Assembly: GCA_030704615.1 (NCBI GenBank)
Contig: CM060733.1
Location: forward strand, 21,824,001-21,888,000
Direction of reading: 5' to 3'
From: Takakia lepidozioides
Lineage: Eukaryota; Streptophyta; Takakiopsida; Takakiales; Takakiaceae
DNA: 64,000 nucleotides
The notes under the pieces were generated by a model. The model was not told where the DNA came from. It was given only the letters and a program-made list of their open reading frames with translations, and ran no database searches. Shown here one piece after another: positions 36,869 through 48,089 of this stretch. Within the stretch, counting starts at the first letter, position 1. Each line of letters opens with the position of its first letter. A program made the position numbers and the translations under genes.

Positions 36869-38190
36869 GTGGAAACCCTAACCCCTACCCCAAAACCTAT
36901 TTTTAACCTTGTTGCGGATGAAATCCGTCAGGGTATACGGATGCGTCCTACTGTTTTTCATCCACGGATGAATAATCGGGGGACAAAAAACCCTATGTCG
37001 TCTCTCCTGCTGTCAGAAGCACGCGATGTGCTTCTGAGCTCGCGAGGAGAGTGTTATGGCGGACGAGAACAAGAGGAGCTCATGGACGAAGATGATCAGG
37101 AAGAGCAAGACCACAAACGAGAAACACCAATATAATCAACAACAACAACACCAACACAAACACCACCAGCAACACAACCACCACCAAGTCAACAAACACT
37201 TGTACAGGCCACAGCAGGGCCATCTACTCAAGAGGTAAACCCTGTAACACTACCAAGTGTAGTGATAGCATCAACTTCGGTAGCAGTGGATGATTTCCAA
37301 ATCATGCCATGCAAGCAGGATAGACAATGGCTAAAGTATTCAGAGGAATACTTTAAAATGATGGTAGTCCGAGCCCACCAAATCCCAGAGATATTGGAGA
37401 AGGTCTTCAAAACCTTAACCCCCTGTAGATCATTGGGTCAATTACATCTGCTCAATCAAACTCTTATCACTCTAAGATATAGGATGAGGCCACTGGCTAA
37501 GGAGGAGACATGGTTAGGGGCAGAATTGGTTGAATTTTGGCGCCAGGCTCCCCTGGAATACAAGGAGCTGGTAGCTTACATGTGGGCAGTGGGGCAATTG
37601 AAGATTAATCGTACCCTGGCAGTAACCATTGTAATGGGATGCCCAAGTTTTTATATTGGCAGTTACTTGTACCGGATATTCGTGACTATGAGGGGAAGCT
37701 GGCAGCGCTATGAGAGTATTGAAAATATACTCACCGGGAATTACCTAAATTCCAGCCACCAAAGAGAGTCGCAGGCACTTTAGCATATATGAACAGACCA
37801 CTGTATGCTGAAGCATGGCGCCAGGCGAAGGATCACTTTTCACCATTGGTCTTGGACAGAGATCACCCTTTCAAAGAAACAAGGATCCAAGCTGTTAACT
37901 AGTTAATGGGCAACAAGGCAACTAAACACATTATACCTTGGACCAAGGAGGAGCTGCAAACCTACCGAGAAACCTTGACCACAAAAATCGACATGGTACA
38001 TGGGGACGGAATAGCAGAACACCCTGATGACGAAAGCTGGCCTACTCACGAACCAGAGGAGCAGCCAGACAGTGACGACAACAGGAACAAGAAGTTGCCA
38101 CCACGACAATCCTGGGACGCACTTCCTACCCCGCAGACAGGCATGCCACCACCTTACATCCCCAAGAGATACAGCAAGCACAAGAACTGA
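36869..38190 (+). pseudogene. Gag-like protein of an unclassified retroelement, broken
   Basis: Three open stretches (36869-37135, 37262-37783, 37906-38190) appear to be one ancestral frame. It starts acidic, passes a Thr/Gln/Pro-rich linker, has a helical core (KYSEEYFKMMVVRAHQIPEI, then LVAYMWAVGQLKINRTLAVT) and ends in a proline-rich, charged tail. In-frame TAA near 37132 and TAG near 37899 interrupt it, and there is a frameshift near 37735. A polypurine tract and an LTR follow directly. No protease, reverse transcriptase or integrase is seen. The family is not recognised. The Gag assignment rests on context. Confidence 0.45.
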
Positions 38191-38212
38191 CGAAGTTGTG
38201 CGGACACAATTT

Positions 38213-38230
38213 CAAAAGAGGGGGGGGGGA
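38213..38230 (+). other. Polypurine tract
   Basis: AAAAGAG followed by a G run just upstream of the LTR. This is the position and composition of a plus-strand priming site. Confidence 0.6.
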
Positions 38231-38234
38231 TAAA

Positions 38235-39104
38235 TGATAACGGCTATGCTACGAGGGACAGACAAAGAGGGTTACAACGGGACATACTGGGTAGTGATGG
38301 ACGTACACTACCTGGCCACAAGCAGAGACGGCTAAGTACGCGGTACTTAGGAAATGGCGGGACAAGGGTACATTACCACGGGAGCAGTAGTGGGTAGTGT
38401 AGTAACCGTGGGTCGTGAACCACGATATCACATGGACACGATAGCATCGGCTTTAACCAATAAAGGGAGTAGTGGACCGTTTACCAGTATGGCTCACGAC
38501 CACTGCAATGAGCCACTTTTTTAGCAAACCTTTTAGGTTGTGTAGGCAGTTAGGCAAACGGTCATTAACGACAGCAGACTGTAACGGCTCTTTGGAGCAT
38601 AGTATAAAGAGGCTGCACGCAACTTAGATGGAGAGCGATATGAGTATGAGTATCAGTGATCAGTGTGTATTTAGTGTGTACTTCTGTGATGATGTGACAA
38701 ACTTTGAAGTAAAGCCATGCTATTTAAAGTATCTCTATGTAGAGTGAATATGAGATGGAAAGAATGTGCATTATGAGAGAACGTGAGATGGTGAGAATGT
38801 GTATCATCTCATGATAGTTCTTGGTTTACCTTGACTGTCAATTGGTTGTACAATAAAACGACTTCAGTCTTTACGACTAAGATCTCTAATGTCAAAGAGA
38901 CTATAAGTTAAGCTTAATCAATAGGATTAAGCAGCTTCCAAGGAGATAAATTCAAACGATGTTCATAGTTTAGCTATCCTTAAAACGATTACTTCGTAAT
39001 CGTTTCTGAAAGTATACCGTCGGACAACCTCTGTTGCTTGTCTTAGGAAATGGGCAGTAGTGCTGATAGCATGTTTTGTCTAAGTCATAAACCATCGGTT
39101 AACA
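38235..39104 (+). mobile_element. Probable 3' LTR of the unclassified retroelement
   Basis: It starts TGATAACGG and ends CGGTTAACA, imperfectly inverted, about 870 bp. It includes a TATA-like GTATAAAGAGG near 38600 and an AATAAA-like site near 38853. The right end abuts the truncated chromovirus fragment exactly. The matching 5' LTR was not found, so the boundaries are provisional. Confidence 0.5.
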
Positions 39105-40059
39105 TGCCCTCCCTTCGATTTCCATGTGCCATTGTCGCCGTGTGGCCTATCCCACTTCTTTTCCGGTCGGAATGAGTCACCCTCCCGCCGGGTCTTCTTG
39201 TGGTTTAGCTTCGTACGGCCAGCTTGTCTTTCGCCTCTAGGGACATCCGAGAAACATTCAGCCTTTTCAATTGCCTCGTTCAAAGTCTTAGGTGGCTTCT
39301 CCTCCAACTTCCGCCTGGCCCATGGGGTTAGTCCCGCCACAAAGTTGAAGACCATTTCTGGTTTTGCCATATCCGCGACTTCGAGCAACAGCACATTGAA
39401 AGCCTAAACATATCCCCGAATATCATCTGTTTGCTTCAAATTCCTCATCTTGTCCCGGGCAAGCCAGGACGCGTTGAAGGGCACAAATTGTCTTTTCATA
39501 AGTTCCTTGAACCCACTTCATCTCAAGGTTTCTAAGTTTGGACCTTGGTCATGAAGATGTTTCTGCCACCTTTGTTGAGCATAGCCCCTCAAATAGGTGG
39601 GGGCCACTTCCACCTGATCCTCGTCACTTAATTTGGCCGTCCGGAAGTACTGCTCTAGCTCCAAGAGCCAGGTGTTGAGTGCTTTCCGATTTCGGACGCC
39701 CTCGAAGGTGCCGGGTTCCTAAGGCTTCACCTTAAACTTTGCCTCAGTGGAAGTGACATTAGTCGCCTTCAACACGTCTTTCAATGTCCCGCCAAACTGC
39801 CCCAACAATCCTTCCCAAAAGGCTGCTGGCATGGGAGACATCTGTTGGTCTGGCGGAGCCTCCGGGAAGTCCTCGGGCTTCGACTCCCCAGATTCATCCC
39901 GTTCTTGAGCGGCCTCGCTTTCAGAAGTATAAATCGCCTCTTCCAATTGCCGCTTCAGTGGCATTCGGGTCGTTCCGCTTTCGCTTTGTCTTGCCCGACC
40001 CCATGATGAGGCCGATCTCAAGGACGATCGCGTACTGAACTCTAAGCTCTGATACCAAG
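39105..40059 (-). pseudogene. Chromovirus gag fragment (second, truncated element)
   Basis: The minus-strand sequence is closely similar to 51700-52683 of the full-length element. It includes the Gag core (VFNFVAGLTPWARRKLEEKP) and the N-terminal region before it. Several indels break the frame. Homology stops abruptly at about 39105, where the neighbouring LTR begins. Confidence 0.85.
40046..40057 (-). other. Primer binding site (initiator Met tRNA)
   Basis: TGGTATCAGAGC on the minus strand, two bases from the LTR end. Confidence 0.85.
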
Positions 40060-40777
40060 TGTCATGCACCTCACTTCGGTAAGCTCCCCTTCAAGTCATA
40101 GTTACTCGTTTTGATGCGTGCGTCTAACTCCCAAACTGGCCGTCGGGCCAACTCGGAGCTTCGGCTGCTCACCAGGACATAACGGTCCCCCTTTGCTCCT
40201 CCACAAGACCCTCTCTCAATTTGGGCCTAGTGGAAATTCCCTTTGATTGTTGGCAGTCCGGAACAGCTCCCCACACCTTGGTCGCTTTCCGGCTCGCACG
40301 CTTACTCACTAGTTTTTGGTCATCAACAGGCTTGCACCGTTCTCGGGGTTACTACTCCTTATATATACTTCTGTGACTGTCCGCGGGGGTTTCACAAACA
40401 ACACCGTCCTTTTATGGCGAACCACCACGAAGACCCTCCATTCCCGGTGGTGAGTCGCGGTGAGTCTTGGCCCACCCACCACGGCTCCATTGGACCGTGA
40501 TGAGTCCCAAGACTCCCCACGACTCCCACCACAAGGTCTCCGCCCTATGGTGAGTCCTATGTCACCCCCACTAAGTCCCACTAAGGAACCACCCCCCCTC
40601 GTGGAACCACCTCCACCGCAACCCAGTGTTCCACCTAGTGAGTGCCTCCGCCTCCATGAGTGCCTTGGGCACTCAAGGGTGCTTCAGCCCCCGTATCTAT
40701 TGTTGCCACTGCCCCCACCACAGGGGCAACCCCTTTTGTGTCCCGACCCCCTGCCCTCAAGGCGAAGGGCCGCGACA
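40060..40777 (-). mobile_element. 5' LTR of the truncated chromovirus
   Basis: About 718 bp, related along its whole length to the LTRs at 46546 and 52684 but clearly more diverged. It begins TGTCGCGGCCC and ends ...GCATGACA in element orientation. Confidence 0.88.
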
Positions 40778-41566
40778 GAGTGTGTGGTATTGGTTGATGG
40801 TTGCTAAGTATGTTTTGGGATGTGCGGATAGAGCGGGCAAGATGTGTTATAGTTTGGTGTACATGCCGACCTAGGGTGGCATAATGAGGTTTGAGATGTC
40901 ACATGGATGGGAGTGGTAAGTTTGGTGTAGAAGACGGGGCAATGAATTTGAGGCTTGTGGCACTAGCGAGTTGCTTAAGTTTGTGGATTTGTAAATGTTT
41001 GAAGTAGTTAAAAGAGAGTGTAGCGGTTGGGTGGATCTTTATGTATTAAAAAGAAGGGGAGGCAAGAATCACTATTGAGCCATACTACTTCAAGGGCCGG
41101 TTTTTGCAAAATTGGAAAGAAAAAATTAAAAGTGGAGGTTGATCATATGTTTTAAGACTAGGATGGTGTGAGCGATGGATTAATGAGCATACTTGTGTAC
41201 TAATGGATAATAATGAGTTGAGACCAATATATTTGGAAGAGTACAAGTGTGCGATGATGCCTCGAGTAATTTGCCCTAGTTTGGTGTTAAGGGGCATCAG
41301 TTTTTTGCCAAAATATTTTCTCTTCTTTCTCCTAGTATTGAGGGAGTTGGGCCTAATGCATCAGAAGTACTTGTGGGTAGGTCATATATGTGCTTGGTAA
41401 GTCTAATGATATCTAGGCTGGTTATATCGGGGATGCCGCATAGAATATATAGCTGAAGAATGGTCTGATGAAAGTTTGGATTATGAATAGCTTCTGTCGA
41501 ATGGAGGTTGGAGATTTTGAGGATGGTGGTGTTAAAATGGGAAGGGAATGTTAAGATATATGATGA
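40778..41566. other. Interval without recognised feature
   Basis: GT-rich on the plus strand. No exon, terminal repeat or tRNA-like box could be supported. Confidence 0.4.
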
Positions 41567-41735
41567 AAAAAAGTATGACGCCTCCTGAAGGAAGCGTAAC
41601 TTATGGTGTCTCTTCACCACAAGGGCTACTACCTTCCAGCTGAAAGGTGGACACCTTCATGACACACCAGACCGTGGTTTGAACCCACAACCACAACCCA
41701 TGTGCCCATTACCATTGGGCTATATGCTGGTTGTC
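41567..41735 (-). repeat. tRNA-derived SINE, family 2, intact copy with 12-bp TSD
   Basis: On the minus strand the head has A box TAGCCCAATGGT (41711-41722) and B box GGGTTCAAACC (41676-41686), then a body and the end GGAGGCGTCATAC followed by T7. A perfect duplication GATATATGATGA flanks it (41555-41566 and 41736-41747). The 169-bp length and T-run end define the family. Confidence 0.9.
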
Positions 41736-42299
41736 GATATATGATGATGGTATTGCAAGCACTAAGAGTATCTAGTATGTCAAATCAATATATCAAGGTA
41801 GTTTGTTTTGTTTTGTTTTGTTTTGTAGCGTTGAGATCTCTCAAACTGCGGGGCCCCAACCCTGGTGCTTGGTACCGTTGGAAAGCCCTCAATGAGGAGG
41901 GGTGCACCGACTTGGTCTCATATTTTTTGGACTGCGGTTTGGGAGATGCCGAATTTCAAGTACTTTTGGTCGCTGGAAATTCGTGAAAGATAGCAAAGTG
42001 GGCTTTCCTGGGACAATGTTTGGATATATTACTACTCAATAAATTAATGAAAAAAATGAATTGGTTTTTTTTGGAATATAAAATGACTGTATAGTAGGTG
42101 CTCAACAACACAGTACACAGTATGAATGTTCACGTACTATATAGTCCAAGAACTTAGGTATGTGCCCCAAAAGAAATAAGATCTACCTGGGAATTCCATA
42201 GAAACCCATCAATATATGAAGCGAGGTACAAGATTGGACACTTGGGCCAACGACACAGGCTACCTAGTCCCAGTGTACCTAGTCCCAGTGTTTTTCTTT

Positions 42300-42530
42300 C
42301 TGGCGAAAAAGTATGTAAGCATAGGTACATATAAATTAGTATAATCCAGAGTAAATGAGGAAGATGGGGAAGTATTGGTATTGTGGCTGGTATGAAAAAA
42401 ATTGATACGAGCCTGGTATGGTATATGACCGAATATTCTCCCAAATGATACCAGACAGCTGGTCTGGTATCTAATACGAGTGCGTATACCAGTCCTTCAC
42501 CTATATACCAATATGTAAACCCAAGTTTCA
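42300..42530 (-). repeat. Dispersed GGTAT/ATACC-rich repeat, copy 2
   Basis: The inverse complement of the core at 32290-32357 (AAATTAGTATA, CCAGAGTAAATGAGGAAGATGG), plus many TGGTAT words. Confidence 0.55.
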
Positions 42531-42559
42531 TTCCAAAGAAAATCAGCGAGTGATTACCT

Positions 42560-44640
42560 AACACAACTAACTTGGGGGCTGGGGGCTAGTGGAAAAGCAG
42601 GAGAAGGACAGGCAGGCCCAGAGAAAAGAGGGGCTCTGGAGTGGACGGGTGGGCCCAGGCTGTAGGGACACCTAGAAAGAGGGGGAATGAATGTTTTATT
42701 TATAGAAGGTTATGATAGGCCCACCATTGGAGCAGCCAATGGTGGGTTAGGATTACAGGTTTGGTAGGGTTAGAATTAGTGGAAATGTGTCAAGGGTGGG
42801 GTAGGGTAGGACACGTGGGCATGTCTCTAGCGTCTTATGGAAGGCCCCACCACCGCCTCGCAGGGTCTTTTCAAAGTCTCGAGGCCTCCCTAGGGTATAT
42901 AAGGGGGTGCTCGTCTCACTACTATACATATATAGTAAGTATTTTAGTTAGTATTTAGGGGGCTCCCTCCATGGCCCCAAAAACAAATAGGACCATAGCT
43001 AAATTAGTAGAGTGAGTACAAATGAGAGAATATAATGAGAGATTAGAATTAGAGCCAGCACTGGTCGGAACATAGTAGGGAAACACGGAAAATGGAAGGG
43101 TGGAGAAATGGCTTGGTGAACATAAAAATTGAGGAAGGCCAAATCAGTCTTGAATGAGTATAATCTTTCTAAAACAACCATAGGGCCTTCCATGTACGTA
43201 CGTATGTAATATGTACCCTATTTTCTAATGGGCTCTAGTGACCGGCTCAGGCCCCATGTTGTCCAATGCTGGACGGTGGGTTGCATAGGACTGTGTAGCT
43301 CTAGTGACCTATTATAGCATGTCTCATCTTTCTCTATTCAAGAGGTTACTTTTTTATATAGCTTTTGGATTGTCATGGGAAGATTCATGTGTTATGGGGG
43401 TTTGTGCCCAGGATCGTTTTTGGCTTGTAGGGTATGTGTGACTTTGGAGAGGTTTCAGAATGGATATAGATCAGTGGCTGGTTATTCGATTTCCTTAATA
43501 ACGGGCAGTTTCGCTTACTTCAGATATTGTAAAATTAATAACCTCCCGTTTCAATTATTTCAAAAATTTATGGCTAGATGTACTCACCGGATACTAGCAA
43601 AAACCTTAATTTCTAGTGGTTTTCACCAAATATCCAGGAAGTATTTGGCAGTTCTTTTGAAGGTTCATTGGCAGGTTATTATAGAGAAAAATAATTTTCC
43701 GCACAACACTTGAATAGACATCCCAAGGGCAAATAGTCAGCAGTCAAACCCTTCTTGCTGCCTGGGACCATTGTTCTTGCTTTAAATAATCAGCTCTTTA
43801 TAAAATCGGCATAGACTCTGTTATGCAGATGTAATTTTGTCCAGAAAAATCATAGTCACATACACATCCTGCAACATAATAAAAATATATGCTGACATAT
43901 AATTCGCCACTCTGGATAGGTATAACACAAAGTTTTAGACCCTCTACCCTCCTGGTCAGGCCCAACCAATGTCACCCTGGGACATAAAGAATAAATTGTA
44001 TATTCAACCTTTGAGCCTCCCTGAAACCTTCTTCCTCTTGCTGGTCCTAGTTGCAACCACCCCTAGCCAGTCTCTACCGCGAACATCCCATACTGAGCCT
44101 CCCCTACCGCCACCTCCCTCCTCCTTCTGGTCCTTGTTGCCAGCCCCACGTCATCTTATACCTTATTTTTTCCTCTGGTCCTCACTGCAAAGTTAGAGTC
44201 GCTCGAGTACCGTGAACTCAACTGGCGAGGCACTACTTGATTTCCACTTGCCTCCCTCCATTTTAGAACATTCGCTCCCTCCAAAACCTTCACCAACCGC
44301 ACTAGCTGTACTAGCCAAGTCAAGTGGAGTGCATGTAGACCCCACATGCACTAGCCATGTGGGGACGCATGCAACTAGCCCTTTGGTTGATTTTATTTTT
44401 TGAAGGATTGGAGTACATATTTGCTTGCTAGTGTCAAGAACGGAACGGTCGTGGAAGTGCGCACCGGGTAGGCGGCCTTCTGGAAGGGTCCCAGGCCCCC
44501 CCTATAAAGAGAGCCCCTCTCTCTTCCCCTGCATCTTACTATCTATTCTTATTACTTATTACTTACCAGTACCTAGGGGCTCTGGGCCCAAAAGAAAATG
44601 CAAACAATGACATAATAAATTAATAGAAGTAGAGGTAATG
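42560..44640. other. Region with two LTR-like promoter segments, no coding domain
   Basis: Two segments look alike: TATATAAGGGGG...GGGGGCTCCC...GGCCCCAAAA at 42895-42985 and TATAAAGAGAGCCCC...GGGGCTCTGGGCCCAAAA at 44505-44595. Each has a TATA box, a short transcribed-looking tract and a GGGGCTC/GGCCC end, as LTR cores do. No retroelement protein lies between them. The assignment is weak. Confidence 0.3.
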
Positions 44641-44689
44641 ATGAATAACCCCCCAACAAGATATGATTTGATATAATATCAAAGGTTTC

Positions 44690-45000
44690 ACAAAAATGTT
44701 CATACCAGTCAGGTATATATAATGGAAGATATATTTTTTGTACATACTAATATAAATACTAAATATCGTATTCACAATACCAGCTGGTCTCAAGTATTAA
44801 TACTAGTATAATTCAAGTGCCATTTTTGTCTAAACATTTATCAATTATCCAGTATCTAGTAGAAAAAAACCTTATAAAGTCCCATAATTGTACAAAATAT
44901 GTATACAATACTAATATCGCAAGTAGAATACTCATACCAGAGCAAATGAGGAAGATGGTGGGGGACTAGTCCTGGTATAGCGGCTGGTATATCAGTGGTA
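44690..45000. repeat. Dispersed GGTAT/ATACC-rich repeat, copy 3
   Basis: It shares CCAGAGCAAATGAGGAAGATGG with copy 2 (one change) and has the same ATACCAG/TGGTAT word bias. It is more diverged than copies 1 and 2. Confidence 0.45.
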
Positions 45001-45079
45001 AAAACCCACGCCAGAACTTCATTTTGCCTACATGGACCTGTGAAGACGTGCCACCTGTTACATAGCTACTTTCTAACCC

Positions 45080-45650
45080 TGCCCCGCTGGGTAGGCTCAG
45101 GCGATTTTGGAAAAATGAGACTGATTCGCGGGCATCCTTGTTTGGGGTGGCCTGCGCCCTGGGGGCCAACAACTACCGGCCAGAATGTTCTCCAGCATAG
45201 GACCGAAAATTTGCCGGTCACGGCAAGGCGGCGCACGAGAGCAATGGTGGGGTGGCGTGCCGCGGTTGGTTTTGAGGAGACTGCGCAGCTGGCGGGCCAG
45301 CAGCCGTGTGGGAAAGCTGGCGGCCTATGGGGCGGCCCCACCGCGGATGCCTGGCATCGCCCGCGCGGGCCCCGCGTACTGGCCCCGCGGACTCCTCGTG
45401 TTCTGCCCTTCCACCTAATCGCCCTTGATCGTTTACGTTCCGGCTTACCAGCGCCTCGAGCCTTTAATAATCTTTGACTGGTGACCGAATCACCCGGTCA
45501 GCGCCTCGCCAGGTGTCGGGCAGCGCCCGACATCCAGACCGGAGACTCTCCGGCCCCAAACCGGGCCGGTCAGTCTGACCCTGCCCGGCCGGCTCTGGGC
45601 TCGACAAACGGCCTGGCGCGCCTTGAATGACCTAAACGACTACAGTCGTG
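45080..45650. other. GC-rich island with hairpins, no recognised gene
   Basis: Strongly CpG-rich compared with its surroundings. It contains the stem-loop GTCGGGCAGCGCCCGAC near 45516-45532 and a GGGCCGG/CCGGCC-rich stretch. The open frames carry no family features that I recognise. Confidence 0.4.
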
Positions 45651-46545
45651 GTACCTATTCCTTAACTTCTGCAAATTGGATGCTCTTTGGATGCATGTTG
45701 AATCTTTCATCCATACGTATTCTCATCCGGTTCGTATCCTGCGTGCGACTTACAATCACTCATTATTTACATGTACACGAGCAAAACATTTTATTATAAT
45801 TATTTGTCATACATTCTTAAATATTCTGAATTTGATCCTACTTCAATGAAAATAAAAAGTATGACGCCTCCCCAAGCGTAACTTAAGCCTAACTTATGGT
45901 GTCACTTGACCTCGAAGGGCTACTGCCTTCCAGTAGGAAGGTGGACACCAATGTTTTGCGGTTCTTGCCATTGAAGGAACGTCCGGTTCCGATTTCTTGG
46001 TATATTTAAAGAGGCGGTTCCGGTTCTTTTTATGAAGCGGTTCCGGTTCCAGTTCCGGTTCCAAAATTCATGAGCAGATTCCGGTTCCGGTTCCGGGTAT
46101 TTTTTGGGAAGGAACCGCCGGTTCCAGTTTCTGGTTCCGGTTCTGTATTTTTTGAATTTAAAAATATACATATGAAAATTTTTATCGATTTTTTATAAAT
46201 CTGAAAATGATTTGTGAATCCCTGTTATATCAAATGTTTTGACCATGTTGAAAAGAAACAACACAACATTCATATATAAATTTATGAAATAATAATAATG
46301 CAATGTAAGCGAGTATAAATCAATGTGTGTAGAGTACGCAAAGAAATCATTTTATCTCAAACAACTCGGCCTCTACAATCAAATCCTCGTTGTCATCTAA
46401 GAGGACTTCCTCAGTGTTCAAAAACTCGTTCATGGAAGAGCTCACCAACACGAGAGATGATACAATGTGTAAAACCAAAAAAATAAAATAAACCCCGCTG
46501 CCTACGCTGCTACCTCCCCCACTCGCTAAGGCGCCGCTCCCTCCC

Positions 46546-47270
46546 TGTCGCGCACCTCACTTCGGTAAGCTCCCCCCTCAAGTCATAGTTACTCGCTTGA
46601 TGTGCGCGCCTAACTCCCAACCTGGCCGCCGGGCCAACTTGGAGCTCCGGCTGCTCACCGGGGCACAACGGTCCTCCTTTGATCTCCCAAAGAACTCTCC
46701 AACGATTTGGAACCAGCGGAATTCCCTTTGGTAGTTGGCAGTCCGGAATAGCTCCCCACTCTTTGGTCGTTTTCCGGCTCGCTCGCTTACTCACTAGTTT
46801 TTGGTCACCAACGGGCTTGTACCGTTCTCGGGGTTACTACTCCCTATATATACTTCTGTAGCTGTCCACGGGGGTTTCACAAACAACCATGCCATTTTAT
46901 GGCGAACCACCACGAACACCCTCGACTCCGGGTGATTAGTCGCGGTGAGTCTTGGCCCACCCACCACGGCCCCTATGGACCGTGATGAGTCCCAAGACTC
47001 CCCACGACTCCCACCACGAGGTCTCCGCCCCAGGGTGAGTCCTATACCACCCCCACTAAGTTCCGCTAAACTACCACCACCCCTTGTGGAGCCACCCCCA
47101 CCGCAACCCGGTGTGCGGGGCTCCACCTAGTGAGCGCCTCCGCCTCCTTGAGTGTCTTGGGCACTCAAGGGTGCTTCAGCCCCCCATACCTATCGCTGCC
47201 ACTGCCCCCACCACAAGGGCAGCCCCTCTTATGTCCCGACCCCCTGCCCTCAAGGCAAAGGGCCGCGACA
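46546..47270 (-). repeat. 3' LTR of the full-length chromovirus
   Basis: It matches the 5' LTR along its full length. It is the downstream LTR in element orientation. Confidence 0.93.
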
Positions 47271-48089
47271 CACACCCCTACCAACAGGGAGTCGATGTCC
47301 TCATCGTCTTGTCCATTTTGTGGAAACGAACATCCAAATTGTGGTGTCCCACATCAAGAAGTTTGTTTCCGTACCATGGCGTCCCATGGCAAAGAACCAA
47401 ACCCCACACTTGACTATACTCTCCACTAGCTAGTTCGGCCGACTTCCTCCAAGTCTCGGCCAAGGGTGGAGCCTCTCAAGCTCCTCCCAGTGCACTCTTC
47501 TTGGCCTACTTCAAGGCCAAGGAACGATCCTCCCCGAGGATCGAATCGCCTTACTGCAACAACATTGCTTGCGACCGCTCATGATGCCGCTTTTGGCATC
47601 ACCTTGAGCAAGCGTTCACCTCGAACCCTCTTTGACTAGGAAGATAACCTTGAACCAACCGCACGCCCCAATCACTACAATTGGGTCCGCCTTGAAATGC
47701 TGGCCTGAGGTACGGGAACACGCCAAAGCCGCACTACGACTTCGTCCCGAGGCTGCACGATTATAGTACGTGAACGGAAGCACGTAGCTTCCGCATTAGC
47801 CCGCACTACAAAACAACCCCCTCGGTAGCGCAATTATAGTATGCGCCCGCGCCAGGTGCGCACTAGCACGTGAACTCCTAAAGAAGGTGCAAGTTTCCTT
47901 GCCCCTTGGATGGGAGTCACCCGATTTCGGCACTACGCAAACACACGATTAATCCAATTTACCTCTTCCACTTTTGTAAGCTTATAACAAATTTTTGTAC
48001 AATACAAGTTTTTGCAATCGGATTCCTAAGCTAGCTAAGCCGAGCTAAGCATGCATTTCCTCCCCCACGCTCCAAGGTTGATGTCCCCA
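47271..48089 (-). other. Chromovirus 3' non-coding internal region
   Basis: Between the chromodomain stop and the 3' LTR. No open frame of interest. The polypurine tract next to the LTR is weak (GGTAGGGGTGTG on the minus strand). Confidence 0.6.

Noticed and set aside
36873-36900. Telomere-like CCCTAACCCC text
   Set aside because: Only one or two imperfect units, so not an interstitial telomere array.
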